A DNA stretch of 64,000 bases from Pedococcus sp031456495 (GCF_031456495.1 NZ_JAVDUW010000001.1:1364001-1428000); one strand, 5' to 3'; shown: positions 34,402 to 42,209, counted from the first letter of the stretch. Numbers and translations: made by a program. The notes: generated from the sequence alone by a model not told the origin.

Positions 34402-34415
34402 CAGCCGTTCGGCTG
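34402..34415. promoter_or_regulatory. Palindrome between flgL and the flgB promoter
   Basis: CAGCCG-TT-CGGCTG, perfect, extended to CTCAG/CTGAG. It is 70 bases after the flgL stop, so it can act as a terminator for the fliD-flgL transcript. Its CCGTTCGG core also recurs upstream of fliM and fliA, so it may instead be a protein site. Confidence 0.5.
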
Positions 34416-34485
34416 AGGCCGTTGTCCACGTCCCGTCGCGGGGTTGGCGCCCCGTACGAGCGCGGTCAGCGCGGGGGGTGCAGCG

Positions 34486-35394
34486 TCAGCGCAGGAAGTC
34501 CATGAGCGAGGGCTGGACCACCTTGGCCGCGGCGCCGAGCGCCGCCTGGTATGCCGTCTGCTGGAGGCTGAGGTCGGTGATCGTCTTGGCCAGGTCGATG
34601 TCCTCGACGGCGGCCAGGCGGCTGGTGACCGTGTCGGCGCGCAGCGCACCGCTGGACTGCGCGGCGGTGAGCCGGTTCGTGCGGGCACCGACGGTGCTCT
34701 GGGTCGAGCGCAGCGCCTCCCCCGCGGTGTCGAGGTCGCCGAGCGCCGAGCCGAGCGAGGTCGTGTCGCCGCTGCGCAGCGCGGCGCTGACCCGGGCGAG
34801 GACGCCCGCCCCGGTGGGGTCGGACGGGTCGGCCAGCAGGGTCGTGAAGGCGGCGCTGCCGGGCACGCTGACGGGGACCCGCCCCGAGGCGGCGTCGTCG
34901 GAGACCGTGCGGTCGACGGTCGCGCCGTTGCCGAGGTAGGCACCGGTGGCCGGGTCGTATGCCGCGGCGGTGTCCTGGGTGCCGGCGAAGACGGGGCGGC
35001 CGCCGTACTGGGAGTTGGCGAGCTGGAGGATCCCGGCGCGCAGCTGGTCGACCTCGGCGGCCATCGCCTCGCGCTCGGCCGGCCCGTTGGTGGCGTTGCT
35101 GCCGGCCAGGAGGAGCTGGCGCACGCGGTTGAGCGAGCTGCTCGTCTGGTTGAGGGCGGAGTCCGCGGTGTTGAGCCACGCCAGGCCGTCGTCGATGTTG
35201 CGCGACAGCTGCTCCTGCTGGCCCTGCTGGGCGCGCAGCTGCATCGCGGCGACCGTGTCGACGGGCGAGTCGGAGGGGCGGTTCAGGCGACGCCCGGACG
35301 AGAGCTGCTCCTGGGTCTGCTGGAGCCGGGACAGGCTGCTCTGCAGGCCGGCCATCACACCGCTGCTCAGGGTGGTGGGGGTGACGCGGGTCAT
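34486..35394 (-). CDS. flgL: Hook-filament junction protein FlgL
   Basis: 302 residues. The flagellin-like N-terminus (VMAGLQSSLSRLQQTQEQLSSGRRLNRPSDSP) and C-terminus (TVTSRLAAVEDIDLAKTITDLSLQQTAYQAALGAAAKVVQPSLMDFLR) are visible, each in several blocks. FlgL is the second junction protein, after FlgK. There is a 61-base gap to flgK. Confidence 0.94.
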   Translation of the reverse strand: MTRVTPTTLSSGVMAGLQSSLSRLQQTQEQLSSGRRLNRPSDSPVDTVAAMQLRAQQGQQEQLSRNIDDGLAWLNTADSALNQTSSSLNRVRQLLLAGSNATNGPAEREAMAAEVDQLRAGILQLANSQYGGRPVFAGTQDTAAAYDPATGAYLGNGATVDRTVSDDAASGRVPVSVPGSAAFTTLLADPSDPTGAGVLARVSAALRSGDTTSLGSALGDLDTAGEALRSTQSTVGARTNRLTAAQSSGALRADTVTSRLAAVEDIDLAKTITDLSLQQTAYQAALGAAAKVVQPSLMDFLR

Positions 35395-35455
35395 GGTGCT
35401 CGCTCCGGGATGGTCGGCGTGGTCGTCGGGAGTGGTGCGGGGCGCGTGGCGCGCG

Positions 35456-36823
35456 TCAGCGCGCCATCGTCATCAGGGTGCTCAGCGTCTCGTCGACGGC
35501 GGTCACGAACCTGGCCGCCGCGGCATACGCGTGCTGGTAGCTCATGAGGTTGGTCATCTCCTCGTCGAGGCTGACGCTGGAGACGCCCTGCCGGGCGGTG
35601 TCGACCTGGCGCAGCACGACGGCCTGCACGTCGGCCTGCCGCGAGGCGCTCTGGGACTCGACCCCGAGCTGCACGACGAGGCTGCGGTAGCTCGCGTCCG
35701 GGCCGGTGGCGTCGCCGAGGTGGGCCGCCATGGCGGAGGCGTTGCCGCCGTCGTAGGCCGGCGGCGGCGCGGACGACGCCGCGACGCCCGTGGGGTCGTC
35801 CATCGCCACGCGGAGGGCGCCGGCGGTGGTGCCGCCGAACAGCGGGCTGCCGGTGGTGCCGGTGCGGTCGTAGCCGGCCGCCTGCTGGGAGTTGACGGTC
35901 GTGGCGACCGACGCGGCGACGGCGTCGAGGGCGCCGGCGTACGTCGGGAGGGTGGTCGTGAGGGCGGTGAGCAGGCCCTGGGCGGTGCCGCCACCGAGGG
36001 TCGCCGCGGTCCCGGAGGCGGCCCACGCGACGCCGGCCCCTCCCCCGGCGGCGCGGGTGGCCTGCCCTGTGACGGTCAGCTCGGACGCCCGGTTCCCGCT
36101 CACCAGCGCGGTGCCGCCCACCGTCACCGTGACGGTGCCGTCCTCGGCCAGGCGGCCGACCGCACCCACCGACTCGCCGAGCTGCAGGACGAGCTGGTCG
36201 CGCTGGTCGGACAGCTCGTGCGCCGGCACGCCCGAGGCGGTGGCGCTGCGGATGGCGTCGTTGAGGCGGGCGACGTCGGCCGCGGCCTGGTTGACCTGGG
36301 ACACGGTGGCGACCAGCTGCTCGCGGCCGTCGGTCCACTGCTGGTCGAGGTCGTCGGCCACGCGGTTGAAGGCGCCGGCCAGCTGGGTGGCCTTGGCGAG
36401 CAGGGCCGTGCGCGGCGCAGAGCTGGTCGGGTCGTTGGCCACGTCGTGCCAGGCGTTCCAGAACGCCGACAGCTGCGACTGCAGGCCGGTGCTGCCCGGC
36501 TCGCCGAACGCACCCTCGACGGCGCCGAGCGTGGACTGCGCAGTCGCCGCGAGCGCCTGCGAGCCGTGCACCTCCTGGGCGCGGGCCTCGAGGAACTCGT
36601 CCCGGATCCGCTCGGTGCCGCGGACGAGGACGCCGTCGCCGGTGACCGGCCCCGCCGCCCACATCGAGGGCACGACGGAGGAGCCCTGCGCGACCTGGTC
36701 GAGCCGCTGGCGCGAGTACCCGGCGGTGTTCACGTTGCTGATGTTCTGTCCGCTGAGGTCGAGACCGCGCTGGGCCGCCTGGAGCGCGCGAGCGCCCAGG
36801 CCGAGGCTGGCGAAGTCGGACAT
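35456..36823 (-). CDS. flgK: Hook-filament junction protein FlgK
   Basis: 455 residues. The N-terminus reads SLGLGARALQAAQRGLDLSGQNISNVNTAGYSRQRL; the C-terminus reads SVSLDEEMTNLMSYQHAYAAAARFVTAVDETLSTLM. Both are canonical for FlgK. ATG 36823 overlaps the stop of the small upstream gene (ATGA). A variable middle domain (TVTVTVGGTALVSG) is present. Confidence 0.95.
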   Translation of the reverse strand: MSDFASLGLGARALQAAQRGLDLSGQNISNVNTAGYSRQRLDQVAQGSSVVPSMWAAGPVTGDGVLVRGTERIRDEFLEARAQEVHGSQALAATAQSTLGAVEGAFGEPGSTGLQSQLSAFWNAWHDVANDPTSSAPRTALLAKATQLAGAFNRVADDLDQQWTDGREQLVATVSQVNQAAADVARLNDAIRSATASGVPAHELSDQRDQLVLQLGESVGAVGRLAEDGTVTVTVGGTALVSGNRASELTVTGQATRAAGGGAGVAWAASGTAATLGGGTAQGLLTALTTTLPTYAGALDAVAASVATTVNSQQAAGYDRTGTTGSPLFGGTTAGALRVAMDDPTGVAASSAPPPAYDGGNASAMAAHLGDATGPDASYRSLVVQLGVESQSASRQADVQAVVLRQVDTARQGVSSVSLDEEMTNLMSYQHAYAAAARFVTAVDETLSTLMTMAR

Positions 36824-37179
36824 CAGGCCCTCGTGTCCAGGTATGCCGGGTGTCGGCGTCCGCGACGGCCGGCCGCGCCGGGCTCGGGCGCGCGGTCGGT
36901 CAGCTGGCGCAGCTCGCGACCGGTGCGCGACAGCTCGCCGGCCACGCGGTGCGCCAGCGCATCGGTGCGCGCGAGCAGGCCGCGCGCCCGGTCGCCCAGG
37001 TGCTCCGGCAGCGGACCGGCCCGGTCGGGCACGACCGGCAGGCAGGCGCCGTCCGGCCACCCGGCAGCAGGCGACTCGGCGGACAGCTGCGCCTCGGCGC
37101 GGTCGAGGTCCTCCTGCAGGCGGTCCAGCGCGGCGTCCCAGGGCTGGCTCCAGGACAGGGCCCAGGACTCGGCGCTCAC
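36823..37179 (-). CDS. Small flagellar protein between fliS and flgK (FliT-like position)
   Basis: 118 residues, GTG start overlapping the fliS stop, stop overlapping the flgK ATG. Two predicted amphipathic helices (WDAALDRLQEDLDRAEAQL and RARGLLARTDALAHRVAGELSRTGRELRQL) with a Pro/Gly-rich spacer and a basic tail. No family motif recognised. Position after fliD-fliS and the helical build suggest a FliT-like chaperone; this is inference. Confidence 0.65.
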   Translation of the reverse strand: MSAESWALSWSQPWDAALDRLQEDLDRAEAQLSAESPAAGWPDGACLPVVPDRAGPLPEHLGDRARGLLARTDALAHRVAGELSRTGRELRQLTDRAPEPGAAGRRGRRHPAYLDTRA

Positions 37180-37577
37180 GAGACGCCCTCGAGCGGCTCC
37201 GCGTCGGGGGTCAGCGCGGCGGTCGCGAACGCGTCGCGCAGCGGCTCGACGACCTCGAGGCAGTCCATGACGTAGGACTGCGACTTCGCGAGGTTGGCGC
37301 GCACGAGGGTGTGCGACAGGTACTCGTAGAGGGAGGCGAGGCTGCGCGCCTCCTCCCAGCGGGCCACGTCGAGCGAGCCGGTGAGCTCGGCGACGATCTC
37401 CTGCGCGTGGAGCAGGGCGTTGTGCGCGCCCGGGATGTCGGCGGAGCCGATCGCCGTGTGCGCGGCATACAGGTCCTTGACGAGCCGGTCGTAGAGCATC
37501 ACGACGAGCCGGCTCGGGGAGGCGGTGGTCACGGCGTCCGCCTGGTAGCGGCGGCGCAGCATCGCGGGGGAGGTCAT
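37176..37577 (-). CDS. fliS: Flagellin export chaperone FliS
   Basis: 133 residues from ATG 37577 with AGGAG at 8 bases. RRRYQADAVTTASPSRLVVMLYDRLVKDL is the FliS N-terminal signature, followed by EYLSHTLVRANLAKSQSYVMDCLEVVEPLRDAF. FliS binds flagellin before export. In Bacillus it also frees FliW from flagellin, which is relevant to the FliW-CsrA pair here. Confidence 0.95.
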   Translation of the reverse strand: MTSPAMLRRRYQADAVTTASPSRLVVMLYDRLVKDLYAAHTAIGSADIPGAHNALLHAQEIVAELTGSLDVARWEEARSLASLYEYLSHTLVRANLAKSQSYVMDCLEVVEPLRDAFATAALTPDAEPLEGVS

Positions 37578-37606
37578 GGTCACGACTCCTGGGTTGTCGC
37601 CGGCGG

Positions 37607-39490
37607 TCAGTTCTTGCCGCTGGACGGGGTGGGGAGCGAGGCGATCTGCCCCGCGAGCCACTGGCTCTGGGACTGCAGGCTGCCGAGCATGGTCTCGAGG
37701 GCGGCGTACTGGCGCTGGAGGCTGTCCTGCCGCATGGACATCCGCACCTCGAAGCTGGCGATCTGGTCGGTGTAGTCGCGGACCTGCTCCTGGGCGAGGT
37801 TCACCTGGCCGGTGACGTAGCCGTCGAGCGGGTCCGAGGCGGCCTTGACCGTGTCGGTGACGGCCGACGCCATGGTCGTCAGCGTGCCGGCGACCGCGTC
37901 GGGGTCCTTCGCGTAGGCCGCGAGGAACGCCGTCCGGTCGAAGGTGAGGGTGCCGTCGCGCGCCACCTGGACCCCGGCCAGGCCGGGGGTGCTGGTCGAG
38001 GTGCCGACCGCCGTGTCGGTGATCCGCTGGGCCAGGTCGCGCGCCATCGAGTCGCCGAGCAGCGGGCCTGCCGTCTTTGTCGACGTGTCGTAGGACGACT
38101 TGCTCGACAGGTAGGCCAGCACGTCGTTGGCGGCCTTGACCATCGCCTGCACCTTGTCCGCGATGCCGGCGCTGTCGTGGTCCACGGTGATCGTGACGGG
38201 GGTGGTCGGGTCGGCCTTGGCCGCCGTGACGGTGACGCCGGGGAGCAGCCCGGTGACCGACGCGGTCGGCGAGGTGACGTCGTACGCGCCGGGCCCGGTG
38301 CCGACCCGCAGGACGGTGTCGGTCCCGGCCTGCAGCTGCAGCATCGACCCCAGCGTCGAGGTGGAGGAGGGGAACGCGTTGTCGCCGACGGTCACGTCGG
38401 ACGCCGCCCCCGTGGTCATCGAGTTCAGCTGGAGCCGGTATGCCGTGGACGACACCTGGACGGCGGTGGCGCGGACGCCCGCGCCCGCGCCGTTGATGGC
38501 CGAGACGACGGCGGTCAGCGAGGAGCCGGCCGCGACGTCGACGAGGGTCGCCGACGCGGTCCCGGCACGCAGGCCGCCGCTGAGGGTGAAGACGAGGCTG
38601 TCGCCGCCGGCCCCGTTGAGGCTCAGCTGGGCGCCGCGGGTCAGGCTGGACACGGTGGTCGCGACGCCGTCGAGCGAGACGACCGCGTCGGTGCCGGTGG
38701 CGGTGGTCGTGGTGTCGGTGAGGCCGAGCGCGGTGTTGGCGCCGGCCAGGGCGAGGCCGGCGGCCGAGCCCTCGTGGGTCGTCGCGATGCTCAGGGCGCC
38801 GCTGGTCGTGGTGCTCGCGGTGAGCGCGCCGCCGGACGCGCGAGTGACCTCCGCCGCGAGCTGGTCACGGGTGTAGGTGCCCTGCGCGAGGGTGAAGGTC
38901 GTGGGCGTGCCCGACCCGTCGAGCAGGACCGAGAGCCCGGCGTTCGAGGCGTCGATGGTCACGCTGTCGGCGACCGGGGACCCGGTCAGCGTCGCCCCGG
39001 CCGAGGACTGGGTGACCGAGACGCTGTGGGTGCCGGCCGACAGGGCGGCACCGGCCGCCGGCGAGGCGAGGCCGAGCGCATCGAGGCCCTGTGCCAGGAC
39101 GAAGGGGCCGCCCGCGACGGCCGTGTCGAGGCTCGCGACCGAGCCCGAGGACACGGCAGCTCCCGCCGTGGCGACCGACTGCACCGTGAAGGTGGTGCGG
39201 CCGGGCGTGGCGGTGGCGCCGGTGGTCGCGCTGGCGAGGGTGGCCTGGGAGGAGGTCGCCGTGGTCGAGGTCCAGGCGGACGCCTTGGCGATGGTGTCGG
39301 GGACGAGGGCCGCGGCAGCCGTCTGCAGGGTGCTCAGGCTGCTGTTGAGCGCCTGGAGCACGCTGACCATCGTCTGGCTGGCCGCCTTGCCGGTGCTCAG
39401 GTAGGCACCCGACTGCCGCTCGACCTTCATGAGGGAGCTGATGATCTGGCTGGTGTTCAGTCCGGAGACGAGTCCGTCGACCGCGGCCAT
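37607..39490 (-). CDS. fliD: Filament cap protein FliD
   Basis: 627 residues, longer than many FliD proteins (about 450-500). The N-terminus VDGLVSGLNTSQIISSLMKVE and the C-terminal coiled coil YVTGQVNLAQEQVRDYTDQIASFEVRMSMRQDSLQRQYAALETMLGSLQSQSQWL (in blocks) define the family. The middle is Thr/Ala/Gly-rich repeats. AAAGGAG precedes the ATG. It follows fliC behind a strong terminator, and no separate FliA-type promoter is visible, so read-through may set its level. Confidence 0.95.
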   Translation of the reverse strand: MAAVDGLVSGLNTSQIISSLMKVERQSGAYLSTGKAASQTMVSVLQALNSSLSTLQTAAAALVPDTIAKASAWTSTTATSSQATLASATTGATATPGRTTFTVQSVATAGAAVSSGSVASLDTAVAGGPFVLAQGLDALGLASPAAGAALSAGTHSVSVTQSSAGATLTGSPVADSVTIDASNAGLSVLLDGSGTPTTFTLAQGTYTRDQLAAEVTRASGGALTASTTTSGALSIATTHEGSAAGLALAGANTALGLTDTTTTATGTDAVVSLDGVATTVSSLTRGAQLSLNGAGGDSLVFTLSGGLRAGTASATLVDVAAGSSLTAVVSAINGAGAGVRATAVQVSSTAYRLQLNSMTTGAASDVTVGDNAFPSSTSTLGSMLQLQAGTDTVLRVGTGPGAYDVTSPTASVTGLLPGVTVTAAKADPTTPVTITVDHDSAGIADKVQAMVKAANDVLAYLSSKSSYDTSTKTAGPLLGDSMARDLAQRITDTAVGTSTSTPGLAGVQVARDGTLTFDRTAFLAAYAKDPDAVAGTLTTMASAVTDTVKAASDPLDGYVTGQVNLAQEQVRDYTDQIASFEVRMSMRQDSLQRQYAALETMLGSLQSQSQWLAGQIASLPTPSSGKN

Positions 39491-39532
39491 GGCACTGTCT
39501 CCTTTCCTGTCGCCGGTGCCGGGTGGGTGTGG

Positions 39533-39572
39533 GCCCGGGGCCTGGGGAGGATCGCCCCCTCAGGCCCCGGGC
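39533..39572 (-). terminator. Terminator between fliC and fliD
   Basis: GCCCGGGGCCT pairs perfectly with AGGCCCCGGGC, with further G-C pairs inside. It begins 12 bases after the flagellin stop. It should limit transcription into fliD, giving much more flagellin than cap mRNA. Confidence 0.88.
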
Positions 39573-39584
39573 TGCACTCCGGAC

Positions 39585-40454
39585 TCAGCCGAGCAGCTTG
39601 AGGACCGACTGCGGGGCGGAGTTGGCCTGCGCCAGCATCGAGACACCGGCCTGCTGCAGGATCTGCGAGCGGGTGAAGGAGGTCATCTCCTTGGCCATGT
39701 CGGTGTCACGGATCCGGGACTCGGCAGCAGCCGAGTTCTCGGAGGCGACGCTGAGGCTGTTGATGGTGTGCTGCAGACGGTTCTGCACCGCACCGAGGTC
39801 AGCGCGCTGACCCGAGACGGTGTCGATGGCCCCGTCGATCTTCGTGAGCGCGTCCTTGGCGTTCGCCTGGGTGGTGACGTCGACCTCGGTCGCGCCTGCG
39901 GTGCCCGCGACGGCAGGAGCGCTGACCTTGAGGCTGGCGGCATCCACCTTGTTGATGGAAACCTTCAGCTCCTGACCGGCGTTGGCACCGATCTGGAAGG
40001 TGAACGACTTTGTCGACGTCCCAGCGACCGTGTCCCCGGCGAGCAGGTCCTGCTTGTTGAACTGAGTCGCAGAAGAGATGCGGTCCAGCTCCTGGCTGAG
40101 CTGCCCGACCTCCTTCTGGATCTGGGCCCGGTCGGCGTCGGTGTTGGTGTCGTTCGCCGACTGGACAGCGAGCTGGCGCATGCGCTGGAGGATCGAGTGC
40201 GTCTCGTTGAGCGCACCCTCGGCGGTCTGCACGAGGCTGATCGCGTCCTGCGCGTTCGAGGTGGCCTGGTTGAGGCCGTTGGTCTGGGCGCGCAGCTTCT
40301 CGCTGATCGCCAGGCCGGCGGCGTCGTCGGCAGCGCGGTTGATCCGCAGGCCGGAGGACAGGCGCTCGAGGCTGGTCGCCATGGAACCCTGGGTGGAGCT
40401 GAGGTTCCGGTACGCGTTCATCGCCGCGACGTTGGTGTTGATCTGAAGACCCAT
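39585..40454 (-). CDS. fliC: Flagellin FliC
   Basis: 289 residues, a short flagellin with a minimal outer domain. The D0/D1 N-terminus reads LQINTNVAAMNAYRNLSSTQGSM, RLSSGLRINRAADDAAGLAISEKLRAQ; the C-terminus reads SRIRDTDMAKEMTSFTRSQILQQAGVSMLAQANSAPQSVLKLLG. Only one flagellin gene is in the window. It has its own FliA-type promoter, a leader hairpin and an AAGGAGAGG Shine-Dalgarno containing two GGA triplets. Confidence 0.97.
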   Translation of the reverse strand: MGLQINTNVAAMNAYRNLSSTQGSMATSLERLSSGLRINRAADDAAGLAISEKLRAQTNGLNQATSNAQDAISLVQTAEGALNETHSILQRMRQLAVQSANDTNTDADRAQIQKEVGQLSQELDRISSATQFNKQDLLAGDTVAGTSTKSFTFQIGANAGQELKVSINKVDAASLKVSAPAVAGTAGATEVDVTTQANAKDALTKIDGAIDTVSGQRADLGAVQNRLQHTINSLSVASENSAAAESRIRDTDMAKEMTSFTRSQILQQAGVSMLAQANSAPQSVLKLLG

Positions 40455-40461
40455 GGTGGTT

Positions 40462-40470
40462 CCTCTCCTT
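40462..40470 (-). promoter_or_regulatory. fliC ribosome-binding site with two GGA triplets
   Basis: AAGGAGAGG lies 7 bases before the ATG. With the GGA-loop hairpin 13 bases upstream it makes a two-site layout like that of CsrA on Bacillus hag mRNA, where one site blocks the ribosome. Confidence 0.55.
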
Positions 40471-40482
40471 GGATGGGGTCCC

Positions 40483-40504
40483 GGGGAGCCATCCGTGGCT
40501 CCCC
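40483..40504 (-). promoter_or_regulatory. Leader hairpin with CGGA loop (fliC mRNA), candidate CsrA site
   Basis: A perfect 9-base stem GGGGAGCCA / TGGCTCCCC with the loop CGGA. It lies about 21 bases after the predicted start of the flagellin mRNA. A GGA exposed in a hairpin loop is the defining feature of CsrA targets. Confidence 0.65.
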
Positions 40505-40531
40505 GCGTCGGCCCAGGGGGTCGACACCGGC

Positions 40532-40561
40532 CCTATCGGCCGGGTCGAGCCGTCCCTGAGG
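40532..40561 (-). promoter_or_regulatory. FliA-type promoter of fliC
   Basis: Minus strand: CCTCAGG, 14 bases, GCCGATAGG. It lies 78 bases before the flagellin ATG. GCGAACGCG sits 9 bases upstream of the -35 box, the same distance as GCAAACGCG at fliM. Confidence 0.9.
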
Positions 40562-40588
40562 ACTTTCTCCGCGAACGCGTCGCGGGAG

Positions 40589-41485
40589 TCACTCGCCCGC
40601 GACGCGGTGGGTGCGGTGGCCGCCCCCGAACCCGCCCGGGCGGCGGTTGTGGTGGCTGGCCCGGCCCGCGATCTCGGCGTAGTAGGCGGCCCGCCGCCGG
40701 GCGACGACGCCGTCCGGCCGGGCGGGCACGAGCTCGGGGTCGAGGTGGGTGTTGAGGCCGTCGCGCAGCAGCCCGAGCGCCTCGGTGCGCAGCTGGGAGA
40801 CGCGTGACTCCGTGACGCCGAGCTCCTCGGCCACCTCACGGATCGGGCGGTCCTCGAAGAAGGTCCCGCGCACGACGGCCTGCAGGCGCTCGGGGAGGGC
40901 GTCGACGGCGGCGACGAGGTACGCGCGGCGCTCCCGCTCCACGACGAGGGACTCCGGCGTCGCGGTCGTGCGGGGCAGCAGCGCGTCGGCGTCGCCGTCC
41001 TCGCGGACGGCGTCGATCCGCAGCACGACGGACTGGTGCAGGTCCCGGCGCAGCTCGCGCAGCTCCTGGACCGAGGTCCCCATCGAGGTCGCCAGCTCCT
41101 GCTCCCGCGGCTCGCGGTTCAGCCGGCCGGCGAGCGCCTCGCGGTGCGCCTCACGCTCCCGGGCCCGGGAGCGCAGCGACCGCGACGCCCAGTCCATCGA
41201 GCGCAGCTCGTCCAGCAGCGCGCCCCGGATGCGGCGCGCGGCATACCGCCCGAACGGCACCCCCAGGGCGGGGTCGAAGGACCGCGCCGCGGCGACCAGC
41301 GCGCCGAGGCCGGCGGAGGTGAGGTCGTCCAGCGCGACGTGGCCCGGGAGGCGGGCGCTGAGCGAGCGCACCTCGTAGTGCACGATGGGAAGGTTCTCGC
41401 GGCAGGCCGTCTCGACGTCAAACGGTTCCAAACTGGCCTGAAAGCACTCAGTCGCGGTCACGTGGACGACAATTCCGCACGCCAT
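40589..41485 (-). CDS. fliA: Flagellar sigma factor FliA (sigma-28 / WhiG family)
   Basis: 298 residues from ATG 41485, which has GGGAG 6 bases upstream; a GTG at 41461 is the alternative. Region 2 reads PIVHYEVRSLSARLPGHVALDDLTSAGLGALV and FGRYAARRIRGALLDELRSMDW. Region 3 has REPREQELATSMG. Region 4 reads EDRPIREVAEELGVTESRVSQLRTEALGLLR. A basic, His/Gly-rich C-terminal extension of about 50 residues is not usual for FliA. Its product should read the six promoters listed here. No anti-sigma flgM is in the window. It diverges from flgN. Confidence 0.95.
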   Translation of the reverse strand: MACGIVVHVTATECFQASLEPFDVETACRENLPIVHYEVRSLSARLPGHVALDDLTSAGLGALVAAARSFDPALGVPFGRYAARRIRGALLDELRSMDWASRSLRSRAREREAHREALAGRLNREPREQELATSMGTSVQELRELRRDLHQSVVLRIDAVREDGDADALLPRTTATPESLVVERERRAYLVAAVDALPERLQAVVRGTFFEDRPIREVAEELGVTESRVSQLRTEALGLLRDGLNTHLDPELVPARPDGVVARRRAAYYAEIAGRASHHNRRPGGFGGGHRTHRVAGE

Positions 41486-41516
41486 CGGATGCTCCCGACC
41501 ACCACAGCAGGTCTCC

Positions 41517-41550
41517 GGCCCTTCGGACAAGCAACCTCGGCCGTTCGGAC
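41517..41550. promoter_or_regulatory. Two 12-base direct repeats between fliA and flgN
   Basis: GGCCCTTCGGAC (41517-41528) and GGCCGTTCGGAC (41539-41550) match at 11 of 12 positions and are 22 bases apart, two helical turns. They lie 32-65 bases upstream of the fliA ATG. GGCCGAACGGAC upstream of fliM has the same CCGNNCGG core. Confidence 0.55.
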
Positions 41551-41652
41551 GACGTTGGGTATGGAAACCGTCAGGAACCTGTGTTTGCGACGTCTCGCTG
41601 TGCTCATGGAAGCGCTTGCAGGAATTCGGGCACCCGATGCCGGTCGGAAACG

Positions 41653-41682
41653 GCTCAGGGATGCCGCGCCGCTGACGATGGG
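41653..41682 (+). promoter_or_regulatory. FliA-type promoter of flgN-fliW-csrA
   Basis: Plus strand: GCTCAGG, 14 bases, GACGATGGG. One change in the -35 box and two in the -10 box from the consensus. Seven bases separate the -10 box from the GTG of flgN, exactly as at fliM. Confidence 0.65.
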
Positions 41683-41689
41683 AGCGGTC

Positions 41690-42202
41690 GTGAGGACCGA
41701 GACCCGTGACGCCGCCCAGCAGTGCGCCGAGCTCTCCGGCGCCCTGTGGGCCGTCCGGGGTCTGCTCGAGCGCCTGGCCTACCGCCTGGAGGTGCAGCGC
41801 GCCCTCGTCGAGACCGGCCGCGCCACCTGGGTGGCGAGGGCGGCGCAGGAGGTCGAGATCGCGCTCGAGCAGGTGCGCGGGGCCGAGCTGGTCCGCGCCG
41901 TCGACACCGCGCCGGTCGCCCTCGCCCTGGGCCTCGACGCCGACGCCACCCTGTCGCAGATCGCCGCGCTCGCGCCGGCGCCGTGGGACGACCTGCTCGC
42001 CGAGCACCGCACCGCCCTGCTCGAGGCGACCCGGGACCTGACCGAGTCGGCCGCCGCCAACCGCGACGTGCTCGCGGCGGGGGCGCAGGCGGTCGAGGAC
42101 GTGCTCGCCCGCTTCACCGGTCCGGCACCGGCGGCGACGTACGGCCCGACCGGCGCTCGGCAGACCGACCCCACCCGCCGACTTTTCGACCAGAGCACGT
42201 GA
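41690..42202 (+). CDS. flgN: FlgK/FlgL export chaperone FlgN
   Basis: 170 residues from GTG 41690. RGLLERLAYRLEVQRALVETGRATWVARAAQEVE and APWDDLLAEHRTALLEATRDLTE give the helical FlgN pattern of actinobacteria. The start is set by the promoter (-10 box 7 bases upstream); GGGAG also lies at Shine-Dalgarno distance but would be largely upstream of the mRNA start. It heads flgN-fliW-csrA. Confidence 0.82.
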   Translation: MRTETRDAAQQCAELSGALWAVRGLLERLAYRLEVQRALVETGRATWVARAAQEVEIALEQVRGAELVRAVDTAPVALALGLDADATLSQIAALAPAPWDDLLAEHRTALLEATRDLTESAAANRDVLAAGAQAVEDVLARFTGPAPAATYGPTGARQTDPTRRLFDQST

Positions 42203-42209
42203 GGCGACA

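Noticed and set aside
34402..34415. CTGAGG beside this palindrome as another flagellar promoter
   Set aside because: The position 14 bases away reads AAACGCGGT, not a GCCGAT box.
41486..41510. A FliA-type promoter for fliA itself
   Set aside because: A TCCGATGG is present but the matching -35 position reads CCTGCTG; only three of seven bases agree.
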